Assembly (NCBI GenBank): GCA_027587225.1
Contig: JAPDDQ010000006.1
Span: 140,733-204,732 of the forward strand
DNA length: 64,000 bases
Origin: Solirubrobacter taibaiensis
GTDB taxonomy: Bacteria > Actinomycetota > Thermoleophilia > Solirubrobacterales > Solirubrobacteraceae
Direction of reading: 5' to 3'
Part shown: piece after piece, positions 28,076 through 36,084 of the stretch
Layout of the letters: each line of letters opens with the position of its first letter
How positions within the stretch are numbered: position 1 is the first letter of the stretch
Position numbers and translations under genes: made by a program
Notes under the pieces: model-generated
Databases searched by the model: none
Seen by the model: only the letters and a program-made list of their open reading frames with translations
Told to the model about the DNA's origin: nothing

Positions 28076-28735
28076 ATGTGGATGATGATCGAGGCGATCC
28101 GCGCAGGGCTGGCCGAGCGCGCCGATCCGGCGAAGGCGCCGGAGATGCAGCGCTACATGAAGTCGGAGATGCCGTTCCGCGGCGTCCAGAAGCCGGAGCG
28201 CGTGAAGTTGGCGCGCGCGGTGTTCGTGGAGCTGTCGCGCGACGAGTGGGAGCGGATCGTGCGCACGTTGTGGCGGGAGGCCGGGTTCCGCGAGGAGCGC
28301 TACATGGCGCTCGCAGTGTTGCAGGACCGTCGTTACCGCGCGTACCGAGACCTCGACGCGCTGGCGCTCTACGAGGAGCTGATCGTGACCGGCGCGTGGT
28401 GGGACTACGTGGACGAGGTCGCGTGCGGGCCGCTCGGCGCGCTGCTGCCGGAGGTCGCGCCCGTGCTGCGGGAATGGTCGGTCGACGCGGACATGTGGAA
28501 GCGGCGCGCGTCGATCATCGCCCAGGTCCGGCGCAAGACGGAGACCGACTTCGCGTTGATGGCGGACTGCATCGAGCCCAACCGCGGCGACCGCGAGTTC
28601 TTCATCCGCAAGGCGATCGGCTGGGCGCTGCGCTCCTACGCCTGGGTGGCGCCAGATGCCGTCGTCGCGTACTGCGACGCGCACGAGCTATCCCCCTTGA
28701 GCCGGCGCGAGGCGTTGAAGAACATTCGCGCATGA
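28076..28735 (+). CDS. AlkD-like DNA alkylation repair protein
   Basis: About 219 residues from ATG at 28076 (other Met codons at 28082 and 28085). An all-helical HEAT-like repeat protein. The hallmark TGAWWDYVDEVA near residue 105 holds the Trp and Asp of the DNA-binding cleft used by AlkC/AlkD to remove bulky alkylated bases without base flipping. KWRRAS-type segment (WKRRASIIAQ) also fits. It overlaps the next gene by four bases. Together with alkA it gives two alkyl-base glycosylases in 6 kb. Confidence 0.87.
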   Translation: MWMMIEAIRAGLAERADPAKAPEMQRYMKSEMPFRGVQKPERVKLARAVFVELSRDEWERIVRTLWREAGFREERYMALAVLQDRRYRAYRDLDALALYEELIVTGAWWDYVDEVACGPLGALLPEVAPVLREWSVDADMWKRRASIIAQVRRKTETDFALMADCIEPNRGDREFFIRKAIGWALRSYAWVAPDAVVAYCDAHELSPLSRREALKNIRA

Positions 28736-29151
28736 TCAGCGTGTACTCCCCGAAATTCGTGCTCGGCCTCGTCACCGGCATCACCTCGATCACGTTCATC
28801 GCGCTGGGCGTCGTGTTCTCGATCGTGTTCGGGACGTTCGGCCTCATCTTCCTGGCCATCGGCCTGCTTGATGCAGCCGTTGCCGCGTTCGTTCTCCTCG
28901 GTGGCCGCAAGCGCCGCGCGAGCGACGAAGCGGCGCGGATCTCTCACGGCACGGCCCAGATCGTCAGCGCCGACCAGCAACTCCACGTGCGGGTCAACGA
29001 CCGTCACCCGGTCAAGCTGACCGTCAACCTTGCCGGCGGCCAGTACACGCAGTCGCTGCTCGCCCCCGCGCACATCACCTGGCAGCCGGGTGAGCCGGTC
29101 GACGTCCGCTACGCGCCGGACAACCCGGCGAACTTCGTGCCAATTGCCTGA
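28732..29151 (+). CDS. small two-TM protein with a soluble C-terminal domain
   Basis: A 139-residue protein. Two membrane helices occupy about residues 9-32 and 36-58, and a beta-rich domain of about 75 residues follows (TAQIVSADQQLHVRVNDRHP), resembling DUF3592-type domains that read 'v.yd..dP..f'. The ATG overlaps the AlkD-like stop (ATGA). Function unknown; the Asp-Pro near the end (YAPDNPANFVP) supports the DUF3592-like resemblance. Confidence 0.65.
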   Translation: MISVYSPKFVLGLVTGITSITFIALGVVFSIVFGTFGLIFLAIGLLDAAVAAFVLLGGRKRRASDEAARISHGTAQIVSADQQLHVRVNDRHPVKLTVNLAGGQYTQSLLAPAHITWQPGEPVDVRYAPDNPANFVPIA

Positions 29152-29171
29152 GGTTGGGTAGGCCAGTTGAT

Positions 29172-30002
29172 ATGGCTAAGACCTTGGATATCCCGCACAT
29201 TGACCTCGCAGGCGACGTCTCGATCCCGCAGTTCGGCCTCGGCGTGTTCCAAGTCCCGCCGGACAAGACCTTCGAGAACGTCACGCACGCGCTGAACGTC
29301 GGCTACCGGCACATCGACACCGCCCGCGCCTACCAGAACGAGGCGCAGGTCGGCCAGGCTGTGAAGTCTTCGGACCTCAGCCGCGAAGAGCTCTTCATCA
29401 CGACGAAGCTCTGGAACTCGGACCAGGTCAAGCCGATCGACACGCTCAAGCAGAGCCTCAAGCTGCTCGAGACCGAGTACGTCGACCTGTACCTGATCCA
29501 TTGGCCGGCGCCCGGCCACGACCTCTACGTGCAGGCCTGGGAAGGTCTCGTCGAGGCCCAGAAGCAGGGCCTGACGCGGGCGATCGGCGTCTCGAACTTC
29601 CAGGCCGAGCACCTGCGCAAGATCATCGACGCGACCGGCGTCACGCCCGCCGTCAACCAGATCGAGCTGCACCCGTACCTCACGCAGCACGGCCTGCGGC
29701 GCGAGCACGCCGACCGCGGCATCGTCACCGAGGCCTGGAGCCCGCTCGCCCAAGGCGCCGTGCTCGACGACCCGGTGATCACGGAGATCGCGTCCGCCCA
29801 CAACCGTACCCCGGGCCAGATCGTCCTGCGCTGGCACATCGAGCTCGGCAACGTCGTCTTCCCGAAGTCGATGACGCCCTCGCGGATCGAAGAGAACATC
29901 GACATCTTCGACTTCGAGCTCTCCGCCGAGGAAGTGGAGCGGATCGAGGCCCTGGACCGGGGCATGCGCACCGGCCCGGACCCCGACACGTTCAACGGCT
30001 GA
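29172..30002 (+). CDS. aldo/keto reductase (2,5-diketo-D-gluconate reductase type)
   Basis: A 276-residue NADPH-dependent reductase with a TIM-barrel. The tetrad is visible: Asp and Tyr in DTARAYQNEAQVG, Lys in FITTKLWNS, and His in LIHWPAPG. The C-terminal cofactor-binding part ends VVFPKSMTPSRIEENIDIFDF. Sequence is closest to AKR5-type proteins reducing ketones and aldehydes. Its end overlaps the convergent XRE regulator by 11 bases. Physiological substrate unknown. Confidence 0.93.
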   Translation: MAKTLDIPHIDLAGDVSIPQFGLGVFQVPPDKTFENVTHALNVGYRHIDTARAYQNEAQVGQAVKSSDLSREELFITTKLWNSDQVKPIDTLKQSLKLLETEYVDLYLIHWPAPGHDLYVQAWEGLVEAQKQGLTRAIGVSNFQAEHLRKIIDATGVTPAVNQIELHPYLTQHGLRREHADRGIVTEAWSPLAQGAVLDDPVITEIASAHNRTPGQIVLRWHIELGNVVFPKSMTPSRIEENIDIFDFELSAEEVERIEALDRGMRTGPDPDTFNG

Positions 30003-30792
30003 GCGCGGCCAGCCCGAGCAGCTTGAGCGCATCCGCGTCGGGCGTGCCGGGCGGGGCGCTGTAGACCACGACCCGCAGGTCGGAGCCGTGTACCTGGAGG
30101 ACGTCGCAGTCCAGGGTCAGGCGGCCGGCCTCCGGGTGGTTGATCGTCTTGGTCGCCGACGTGTGGACCGCGACGGGGCTCTCCTTCCACAGCGCCTCGA
30201 AGCGCGGGCTCGCCGCCCGCAGCTCGTCGACGATGGCGTGGAGCCGTTGGTCAGCCGGGTGGCGGATGAGCGCGGAGTGCAGGTCGGCGACGATCGACGC
30301 GCTCATCGCGTCGTCCTGCTCGGGCGTGCGCTCGATGTAGAGCGACTCGCCGACGAAGTGGTTGCGGGCGATGTTCCCGGTGGCCAGGCCGGTGAGCGCC
30401 TCACCGAGCCGGTTCTTCGCCACCAGCTCCCAGGCCAGGTCGTAGACGAGCACCGGCAGGTCGTCGAAGCGTTCGAGCAGCCGCTGGACGGCCGGCGTCA
30501 CCTCGCTGCTGTAGTTCTCCCCGCACGGCGGCGCGTGACCGGCGAGCAGGTAGAGCACGTCGGTCTCTTCCGCGTTCAGCTCGAGGGCGCGCGCCAGAGC
30601 TGCGCACACGAGCGGTGACGGGTGGGTGGCGTGGCCCTGCTCGAGCCGGGTCAGGTAGCCGACCGAGACGTCGGCCCGGGCCGCGATCTCGTCGCGACGC
30701 AGGCCGGGGGCGCGGCGACGGCCGGGATCGGCGGGCGTGAGGCGGTCGCGCCAGGTCCGGAGGTTGGCAGCGAGGTCGTTCACGCCTTCCAA
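29992..30792 (-). CDS. XRE-family regulator with MmyB-like ligand domain
   Basis: A 266-residue regulator. The N-terminal HTH is IAARADVSVGYLTRLEQG; from about residue 100 comes the MmyB-like ligand-binding domain (VYDLAWELVAKNRLGEALTG, ...LHSALIRHPADQRLHAIVDEL). This type is commonly divergent from a short-chain dehydrogenase, as here. The TTG at 30792 has GAGAGGG five bases upstream; GTG at 30783 is the alternative but would sit too close to its ribosome site. Likely represses the divergent SDR. Confidence 0.87.
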   Translation of the reverse strand: MEGVNDLAANLRTWRDRLTPADPGRRRAPGLRRDEIAARADVSVGYLTRLEQGHATHPSPLVCAALARALELNAEETDVLYLLAGHAPPCGENYSSEVTPAVQRLLERFDDLPVLVYDLAWELVAKNRLGEALTGLATGNIARNHFVGESLYIERTPEQDDAMSASIVADLHSALIRHPADQRLHAIVDELRAASPRFEALWKESPVAVHTSATKTINHPEAGRLTLDCDVLQVHGSDLRVVVYSAPPGTPDADALKLLGLAALSR

Positions 30793-30798
30793 GGTATC

Positions 30799-30809
30799 CC
30801 TCTCAGAGG
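30799..30809. promoter_or_regulatory. short palindrome between divergent XRE and SDR genes
   Basis: CCTCT-C-AGAGG is a perfect 5 bp inverted repeat in the 54-base gap and overlaps the ribosome site of the XRE gene. It is the only clear symmetry in the gap, so it is a reasonable but short operator candidate. Confidence 0.35.
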
Positions 30810-30846
30810 CATGGTCTTTCCGGCTTGGCGCACCAAGCTGCTTTAC

Positions 30847-31530
30847 ATGTCAACGATCTTGATCACCGGGGCCAATCGCAGCCTCGGCTTTGAAGCCGCC
30901 CGCCGCCTGATCGAGGCCGGCCATGACGTGTGGATCGGCGCCCGTGACGAGGCACGCGGCCGCGCCGCCGCCGAGACGTTGGGCGCGCGCTTCGTGCAGC
31001 TCGACGTGACCGACGACGCCTCGGTCGCCGCCGCCGTCGAGACGGTCGGCTCCCTCGACGTCCTCGTCAACAACGCGGGCATCCCCGGCGACTTCGTCCC
31101 GCTGCCCGAGGTGACGGTCGAGCACCTGAAGCCGGTCTTCGAGGTCAACGTCTACGGGCCCGTGCGCGTGCTGCAGGCGTTCCGGCCGCTCCTCGAGCAG
31201 TCAGCCAACCCGGTCGTTGTGAACGTGTCCAGCGGGATGGGCTCGATCGGCGTGACCAACGACCCGGACCGCATCGAGTCCACCCTGCACAACCTCACCT
31301 ACGGGCCCTCCAAGACGGCGCTGAACATGCTGACCACGCAGTGGGCGAAGGCGTACCCGAACTTCCGCATCAACGTGGTCGACCCGGGTTACACCGCCAC
31401 CGACTTCAACCACCACAGCGGCCCGCAGACCGTGACGGAGGGCACCGACGCGATCGTCGAGTACGCGCAGCTCGGCCCGGACGGCCCGACCGGCGGCTAC
31501 TTCGACCGCCACGGCGAGCTGCCCTGGTGA
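30847..31530 (+). CDS. short-chain dehydrogenase/reductase
   Basis: A 227-residue SDR. The nucleotide site is TGANRSLGFEAARRL, the NNAG motif is in VLVNNAGIPG, and the catalytic pair is YGPSKTALN. It ends at residue 227 with a 'GGYFDRHGELPW' tail typical of a subgroup regulated by MmyB-like XRE proteins. Probably an NADPH-dependent carbonyl reductase. The last 34 bases overlap the convergent ABC permease gene. Confidence 0.92.
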   Translation: MSTILITGANRSLGFEAARRLIEAGHDVWIGARDEARGRAAAETLGARFVQLDVTDDASVAAAVETVGSLDVLVNNAGIPGDFVPLPEVTVEHLKPVFEVNVYGPVRVLQAFRPLLEQSANPVVVNVSSGMGSIGVTNDPDRIESTLHNLTYGPSKTALNMLTTQWAKAYPNFRINVVDPGYTATDFNHHSGPQTVTEGTDAIVEYAQLGPDGPTGGYFDRHGELPW

Positions 31531-32267
31531 ATCCGTTCGCCCGGAGCGATCACGGCTCGCTGGACGAACTCGCTCAGTAGCGCGGCGGCGGCGAGTTCGA
31601 CGGCGAGCAGGCTGAGCAGGACGACGAGCTGCGTGCTCGCCGCTTCGGCGGGCGTGGCGCCGCCGAGCAGGAGGCCGACGAACGCGCCCGGGAGCGTGAC
31701 CAGGCCGACGCTGCGGGTCTGGTCGATCGCGGGCGTGAGGCCGGTGTGGATGGCGCGGCGGATGCTCGGGCGCAGCGCTTCGCGGGCGCTGTCGCCGAGG
31801 CACAGGCGCGCCTCGATCTCCGAGTGGGCGCTGTCGAGCTCTTCGAGCAGGCGGCGGCCGGTGAGGCTGGTCGCCGCCATCGCGCCGCCGATCAGGATGC
31901 CGGCGGTCGGCACCGCGGCCCGCGGGGTGAAGTCGAAGGCGCCGACCGCGAGCAGGAAGCCCGTCGCGGTGAGCGCGGGAACGGCGATCGCGGCGAACGC
32001 CCACAGTCGCGCGCTGGGGATCCCGCCGATCCGCCGGCCGGCCGTGAAGGCGGCCGTGGTGAGCATCACGGCGACGAACGCGAACGCCAACGCGGGAATC
32101 TCGAAGACCGCGACGATCACGGCGCCGACGGCCGTGAGCTGGATCACGGCGCGCGCGGCCGCGACCGCGAGTTCTTTCGAGAGGCCGAGCCGGAGCCGCC
32201 ACGCCAGCCCCACTGCGACCACTGCAAGCGCGATGCCGGCGAGCCCTTGGACGAGGACGTCGCTCAC
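31497..32267 (-). CDS. fetB: ABC exporter permease, FetB/UPF0014 family
   Basis: A 256-residue permease with about seven membrane helices. The family-defining stretch MAATSLTGRRLLEELDSAHSE (split across residues 129-149) and TPAIDQTRSVGLVTLPGAFVGLLLGG are present. In E. coli FetAB exports iron and protects against oxidative stress, which would suit a window with several peroxidases, but metal specificity is not proven here. It overlaps fetA by four bases. Confidence 0.87.
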   Translation of the reverse strand: MSDVLVQGLAGIALAVVAVGLAWRLRLGLSKELAVAAARAVIQLTAVGAVIVAVFEIPALAFAFVAVMLTTAAFTAGRRIGGIPSARLWAFAAIAVPALTATGFLLAVGAFDFTPRAAVPTAGILIGGAMAATSLTGRRLLEELDSAHSEIEARLCLGDSAREALRPSIRRAIHTGLTPAIDQTRSVGLVTLPGAFVGLLLGGATPAEAASTQLVVLLSLLAVELAAAALLSEFVQRAVIAPGERIHQGSSPWRSK

Positions 32268-32857
32268 AGGCGCTGCTCCCGGTCCGCCCAGCTCGTGACC
32301 ACCGCGCGGTCGTGCGAGGTGAGGCAGATGGCCAGGCCGCCGGCCGCGAGCTCGCGGACGTGGCGGCCGATCGCCTCGGCCAACGGCGCGTCGAGCCCCG
32401 ACGTGGGCTCGTCGAGCAGCAGCACCTCGGGCTTGCGGGTCAACGCGCGGGCGATCGCCACGCGGGCTTGCTCGCCGCCGGAGAGCTTGGCCGCGTCGCG
32501 GGCCGCGAAGTCGTCGTCGAGGCCGGCGGCGCCGAGCGCGGCGGCCATGTCCGGCGGCTCGTCCAGCCCGTAGGCGAGGTTGTCCGCCACGGTCCCGGGC
32601 AGCATCACGGGCCGCTGCGCGACGAACCCGACGCGCCGCCGCAGCAGGCGCGGGTCGAGCGTCGCGACGTCTACGCCGTCCAGCGTCACCACGCCGCCGT
32701 CCAGCGCCACGAGCCGCACGATCGCGCGCAGGAGCGTCGACTTGCCCGCCCCGCTCGGCGCGGTGAGCGCGATCACCTCGCCGGGTGCGACGGTGAGCGC
32801 GACGCCGCGCAGGACGTCCCCCACGCGCACGCCGTCACAGATCAGCCCGTCGGTCAC
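32264..32857 (-). CDS. fetA: ABC exporter ATPase, FetA-like
   Basis: About 197 residues from GTG at 32857. ATG at 32881 would overlap the ATG of the divergent gene. Walker A is APSGAGKSTLL, signature LSGGEQARVAIARAL, Walker B VLLLDEPTSGLD, followed by the switch His in LTSHD. The protein is a short single-domain ATPase, as usual for the FetA family, and energises FetB. The stop of fetA overlaps the ATG of fetB. Confidence 0.86.
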   Translation of the reverse strand: MTDGLICDGVRVGDVLRGVALTVAPGEVIALTAPSGAGKSTLLRAIVRLVALDGGVVTLDGVDVATLDPRLLRRRVGFVAQRPVMLPGTVADNLAYGLDEPPDMAAALGAAGLDDDFAARDAAKLSGGEQARVAIARALTRKPEVLLLDEPTSGLDAPLAEAIGRHVRELAAGGLAICLTSHDRAVVTSWADREQRL

Positions 32858-32879
32858 CGCCTGAGAGTAGGGTCCGCCC

Positions 32880-33578
32880 ATGGCCGGTGAGCGCACGTAT
32901 GCGATCCTTCCGTGCCGGACGCTGGACGACATCGTGCCGTTTTACGAGGCGCTCGGGTTCGTCGTGACCTACCGGCAGGAGCGGCCCAATCCGTACCTGG
33001 TGGTCCGGCGTGAGGATCTGCACCTGCATTTCGGCGCCATCGACGGGTTCGACCCGGAGCAGTCCTACGCCAGCGTGATCGTCGTCGTCCCGGACGCCGA
33101 GGCGCTGTACCAGGCGTTCGCGGCCGGCCTGCGCGCGGCGTACGGACGGCTCCCGACGACCAAGATCCCGCGGCTCCTGCGCCCGCGCAGCAAGCACGGG
33201 ACCGTGAGCGGATTCACCGTCGTCGACCCGGGCGGGAACTGGCTGCGCGTGAGCCGGCAGGGCGATACCGAGGACGCGCAACCCGTCCTGCGGGGCCTCC
33301 CGCTGGCGGTCTCGGGCGCCGCGCGCATCGGCGACGCCAAGGGCGACGACGCCGGGGCCGCGCGCATGCTCGACGCCGCCTTGGCGCGGCACGCCGGGGC
33401 GCCGGCCGTCGAACGGTTGCCCGCGCTGGTGTACCGAGCGGAGCTGGCGACCCGGCTCGGCGACGCCGAGGGGACGCGGGTGGCGCTGGCCGCGGCCCGC
33501 GAGCTGCCGCTCACCCCCGAGGAGCGAGCGCAGCTCGGGGCCGACCTGGCCGCGATGGACGACCTCTACGCCGGCTGA
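32880..33578 (+). CDS. VOC-superfamily protein with helical C-terminal extension
   Basis: A 232-residue protein. Residues 1-125 form a bleomycin-resistance/glyoxalase-like VOC domain (ILPCRTLDDIVPFYEALGF ... VDPGGNWLRVSR). Residues 140-232 are Ala-rich helices in TPR-like pairs (ALARHAGAPAVERLPALVYR). The fusion is uncommon but seen in actinobacteria. Function unknown. Its stop lies inside the convergent bcp gene by 13 bases. Confidence 0.8.
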   Translation: MAGERTYAILPCRTLDDIVPFYEALGFVVTYRQERPNPYLVVRREDLHLHFGAIDGFDPEQSYASVIVVVPDAEALYQAFAAGLRAAYGRLPTTKIPRLLRPRSKHGTVSGFTVVDPGGNWLRVSRQGDTEDAQPVLRGLPLAVSGAARIGDAKGDDAGAARMLDAALARHAGAPAVERLPALVYRAELATRLGDAEGTRVALAAARELPLTPEERAQLGADLAAMDDLYAG

Positions 33579-34036
33579 AGCCCGGCGAGCGCCTTCAGGA
33601 CCTCGTCGTCGTGCGTCTTCGGCGACGCCTTCGGGATGACGTGGACGATCTTGCCCTCGCCGTCGATGATGAACGTGGCGCGATTGGCGCCCATATAGGT
33701 CTTGCCGTACATCGACTTCTCGCCCCACACGCCGAACGCCTCACACACCGCGTGGTCCTCGTCGGCCAACAGCGTGAAGTTCAGCGCCTGCTTGTCGTGG
33801 AACTTCTTGACCGCCTTGACCGGGTCGGGCGAGACGCCGAGTACCCGCACGCCGGCCGACGTGTAATCCGGCAGGTGGTCGCGAATCCCGCACGCCTGGG
33901 TCGTGCAGCCGGGCGTGTCGGCCTTGGGGTAAAAATACAGTACAACGGTTCCGCCGTGCAGCTCGGAGAGCCGCACCGGCTCGCCATTCTCATCCGGCAA
34001 CTCGAAGTCCGGCGCTTGCTGGCCTTGCTCTAGCAC
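33566..34036 (-). CDS. bcp: peroxiredoxin Bcp, chimera of element-supplied 5' end and host 3' end
   Basis: A 156-residue thiol peroxidase with peroxidatic Cys44 and resolving Cys49 in TPGCTTQACG. Codons 1-40 come from the inserted element and codons 41-156 from the chromosome. The switch falls right after KAD, two to three residues before the catalytic Cys. The element's version differs from the displaced host 5' end in about 9 of 40 residues by eye. It starts with GTG behind GGAAGGG, whereas the host copy seems leaderless. The element thereby restores the gene it interrupts and gives it a new promoter. Confidence 0.9.
   Translation of the reverse strand: MLEQGQQAPDFELPDENGEPVRLSELHGGTVVLYFYPKADTPGCTTQACGIRDHLPDYTSAGVRVLGVSPDPVKAVKKFHDKQALNFTLLADEDHAVCEAFGVWGEKSMYGKTYMGANRATFIIDGEGKIVHVIPKASPKTHDDEVLKALAGLQPA
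33917..33925. other. attL core (GTCGGCCTT)
   Basis: The left copy of the 9 bp core separates host bcp codons (left) from element DNA (right). The element side continues GGGGTAAAA, which is one arm of attP and also encodes part of the YFYP motif of Bcp on the minus strand. The exact crossover dinucleotide within the core cannot be fixed from sequence. Confidence 0.75.
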
Positions 34037-34214
34037 GAGTCCCAGTCCCTTCCGTCGATCTAACGAAGGGAGCCAACGATACGCGGCCAAAGCAGCGAAC
34101 TTTTCAAGCTCCCTCTCGCGCGAGTGGTCTAAGCACCAATCGTCGCTCAACCCTTCTCCGTAGGCGAAGGCTCTCACCTCTTCCCTCTCTCCTCTCATAC
34201 CACTTCAGGCTGCT

Positions 34215-34871
34215 ATGCCCGCTGTAGAGCCGAGAGCAGAGCAGCGGCAGGCCGAGATGGATGGCTTCCTGAAGGCGCAGGAGAGCGGGACGCTGCCCGT
34301 TGACGTGCCGACGCTCGACGTGCCTGCGCAGCTAGGACGACCGGCCCACGTGGTGGCCAGGTTCTATGCGAGGGTGTGGGCGCTGCACCACGACCAGCTC
34401 CTGCCACGCGCGCCGATGTTCGCCTCGGATTGGGTGGCGCGCCACACCGGCCTCGCACCGATGACGGCGTACCGGGCGCTCAAGCGACTCGAGGAGGCCG
34501 GCGTCCTGCGCAAAGCAGGGGAACTGCGACTGCGCTCAGGCAGGACGGTGTTCTTGTGGGCTCCGGGGCTCCCACTGAGCACGCACGGCGTCGAAGCTGA
34601 GACCGAAGACGCCGGCGTCTCCGTCGAGCCAGTCGGTGACGGTCTGCATGACCTGCTCGTGCGCAGAGCAGAAGAGGCCAGGGCCAAGCGGCCGCGCAGT
34701 GCACGGCCCGAACCCGCAACTGATCCCGATGCTGGGCGGCATACCCGAACCGTACCCGGCCAGGGCGTGAACTTGGTGGACCCAGCAGATGAACTGCCGC
34801 CCTACCCCCACGAACGGCTTCATCCCACAGAAGTGGCGCTGCCTCGGAACGCGATCCTCGGAATGGAGTGA
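34215..34871 (+). CDS. element-encoded winged-helix DNA-binding protein (218 aa)
   Basis: The central part (about residues 35-115) reads as a winged helix: FASDWVARHTGLAPMTAYRA is a helix-turn-helix and LKRLEEAGVLRKAGELRLRSG gives the third helix and wing. The rest is low complexity and charged. It is the first gene inside attL and reads away from it. Possible roles are regulator or replication initiator; no nuclease or polymerase motif is visible. Lower GC at some codons suggests foreign origin. Confidence 0.68.
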   Translation: MPAVEPRAEQRQAEMDGFLKAQESGTLPVDVPTLDVPAQLGRPAHVVARFYARVWALHHDQLLPRAPMFASDWVARHTGLAPMTAYRALKRLEEAGVLRKAGELRLRSGRTVFLWAPGLPLSTHGVEAETEDAGVSVEPVGDGLHDLLVRRAEEARAKRPRSARPEPATDPDAGRHTRTVPGQGVNLVDPADELPPYPHERLHPTEVALPRNAILGME

Positions 34872-34880
34872 CCGACAGCA

Positions 34881-35138
34881 ATGACCATCTACAGATTCGG
34901 GCATGGCACCCCACCTGGCCCGCAGCCGGACGATGTCGGCCTGCTGTGGGCCATCCACGCGGATGGCCGCACCCTGGTGGCGGAGCCGCACGACACGCGG
35001 TACATGCCGATCCCGGAGAAGCTGGCCGAGATCAAAGACCGCATTGCGGTGGAGACAGCGCACGGCGACCAATTGCGCGCGAAGATGGCTGCGCTCGACA
35101 GGGGCGAAGATCCGGAGCGGCCACCTACTCTTAGTTGA
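34881..35138 (+). CDS. small element-encoded protein (85 aa)
   Basis: An 85-residue soluble protein starting MTIYRFGHGTPPGPQPDDVG, with a C-terminal helix of about 30 residues (EKLAEIKDRIAVETAHGDQL). It begins nine bases after the winged-helix gene and is followed by a GC-rich hairpin, so the two likely share a transcript. No known family. Confidence 0.55.
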   Translation: MTIYRFGHGTPPGPQPDDVGLLWAIHADGRTLVAEPHDTRYMPIPEKLAEIKDRIAVETAHGDQLRAKMAALDRGEDPERPPTLS

Positions 35139-35154
35139 ACGGCTACATCCGCCA

Positions 35155-35187
35155 GGGTGGGCGCGGGCGGCCCCGCGCCGCCCGCCC
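35155..35187. terminator. GC-rich hairpin after the 85-aa gene
   Basis: GGGTGGGCG and CGCCCGCCC form a 9 bp stem (one G-T wobble) with a 15-base loop, 16 bases past the stop at 35138. There is no T-run, as is common in GC-rich actinobacteria. Confidence 0.4.
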
Positions 35188-35304
35188 TCACCGATTCGGG
35201 AAGCGTTGATAGCTTCTGCGACTCAATCGGTGCGGTTTGAGATCTCTGTTTCTCGAATCATCGGATTTAGCGGCAAAGGCGTGGATGCCGTCACCCGGAT
35301 CGTC

Positions 35305-35310
35305 TACTCT
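35305..35310 (+). promoter_or_regulatory. -10-like TACTCT for a leaderless GTG start
   Basis: TACTCT fits the actinobacterial TANNNT -10 box and lies six bases before GTG at 35317. No ribosome site is seen, so the transcript probably starts at or next to the start codon. Confidence 0.4.
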
Positions 35311-35316
35311 GTTCGT

Positions 35317-35886
35317 GTGCCAAGTCGTGAACAAGAAGCCAAGCTGCTCAGCGAGTACGAGCGCGAGCTGGCCAAGGCGCTTGAGGACGTTGAGACGCTG
35401 ACCCCGATCGTCCAAGGTCTCCGCCGTCGCGTCGGCACGACCCCGGACGAACCGGAGGCGGAAGAGAAGGCGGCGCAGATAAACGTCAAGGTCTCGCCCC
35501 CACTTCGCGCCGTTGTTGAACGACGCAGTGCGCAGCTCGAGGCCCAGAACGAACTCGAACCCGCTGACGACGACACAGATCTCCGAACCTATCGCGGACG
35601 AGTCACGCTCACGTCGTTCTTGCGTGTCTTCGCCGTTGGTGATGAGCCAGTGGCCCCGGACACGATCGTGGCGCGTGTCGCTGAGGCCCCTCCGTTCAGG
35701 AACACGCCGCCCGCACGCAACACCATTTTGACGCGGCTCAACGAGCTCGCGAACGCTGGAAAGCTCACAAAGCTTGAGGACGGCCGGTACGTGCGTCCTC
35801 GGGACAGCCACGGCTCTGGGAATCCGGGTGTGAACGCGGGCAGTCCCAGAGGAAGGGGTACTGAGACGACGGGGGATGGATCCTGA
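35317..35886 (+). CDS. element-encoded coiled-coil plus winged-helix-like protein (189 aa)
   Basis: About residues 1-45 are strongly helical and charged (REQEAKLLSEYERELAKALE), likely a coiled coil. Residues 95-165 look like a winged-helix domain (TLTSFLRVFAVGDEPVAPDT, then NTILTRLNELANAGKLTKLE and the 'dGrYvr' wing). GTG at 35317 follows a -10-like box; an earlier in-frame GTG at 35281 is possible. A hairpin terminator follows at 35921. It is placed between the winged-helix gene and the capsid gene; function unknown, possibly a DNA-binding packaging or regulatory factor. Confidence 0.62.
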   Translation: MPSREQEAKLLSEYERELAKALEDVETLTPIVQGLRRRVGTTPDEPEAEEKAAQINVKVSPPLRAVVERRSAQLEAQNELEPADDDTDLRTYRGRVTLTSFLRVFAVGDEPVAPDTIVARVAEAPPFRNTPPARNTILTRLNELANAGKLTKLEDGRYVRPRDSHGSGNPGVNAGSPRGRGTETTGDGS

Positions 35887-35920
35887 TCCCGTCGCCTCAT
35901 CCCTGGGCTGTGTAGCCACC

Positions 35921-35952
35921 GGAGGGGGAGTCGCTTAGGCGGCTCTCCCTCC
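35921..35952. terminator. stem-loop after the 189-aa gene
   Basis: GGAGGGGGAGTCGC and GCGGCTCTCCCTCC pair at 12 of 14 positions around the loop TTAG, 34 bases after the stop at 35886. It would separate the regulator from the capsid transcription unit. Confidence 0.5.
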
Positions 35953-36000
35953 GCTCCATAGCCCACTGTAACGCCTTAGCGCCTCCTCGCGAAATCCGAT

Positions 36001-36026
36001 AACGGCACGTACCATTCCGTGCCGTT
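36001..36026. promoter_or_regulatory. 9 bp inverted repeat upstream of the capsid gene
   Basis: AACGGCACG and CGTGCCGTT are perfect arms around an 8-base spacer, 58 bases before the capsid start. Size and spacing fit an operator for a dimeric regulator, possibly one of the element's own DNA-binding proteins. Confidence 0.45.
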
Positions 36027-36053
36027 CCGGTGAAGCCGTGGCCTGGCCGCACT

Positions 36054-36075
36054 TCACGAGTTGACTCACTCGTGA
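36054..36075 (+). promoter_or_regulatory. 8 bp hairpin abutting the capsid ribosome site
   Basis: TCACGAGT and ACTCGTGA pair around TGACTC. The second arm ends in GTGA, and the ribosome site GAGGTG begins within it (36074-36079), with GTG start at 36085. In RNA the stem could mask the ribosome site and throttle capsid translation; alternatively it is a second operator. Confidence 0.45.
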
Positions 36076-36084
36076 GGTGCCGCA

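Noticed and set aside
33566..34198. Longer bcp start at 34198
   Set aside because: It would add 54 residues with no homology; GTG at 34036 has a ribosome site and gives normal Bcp length.
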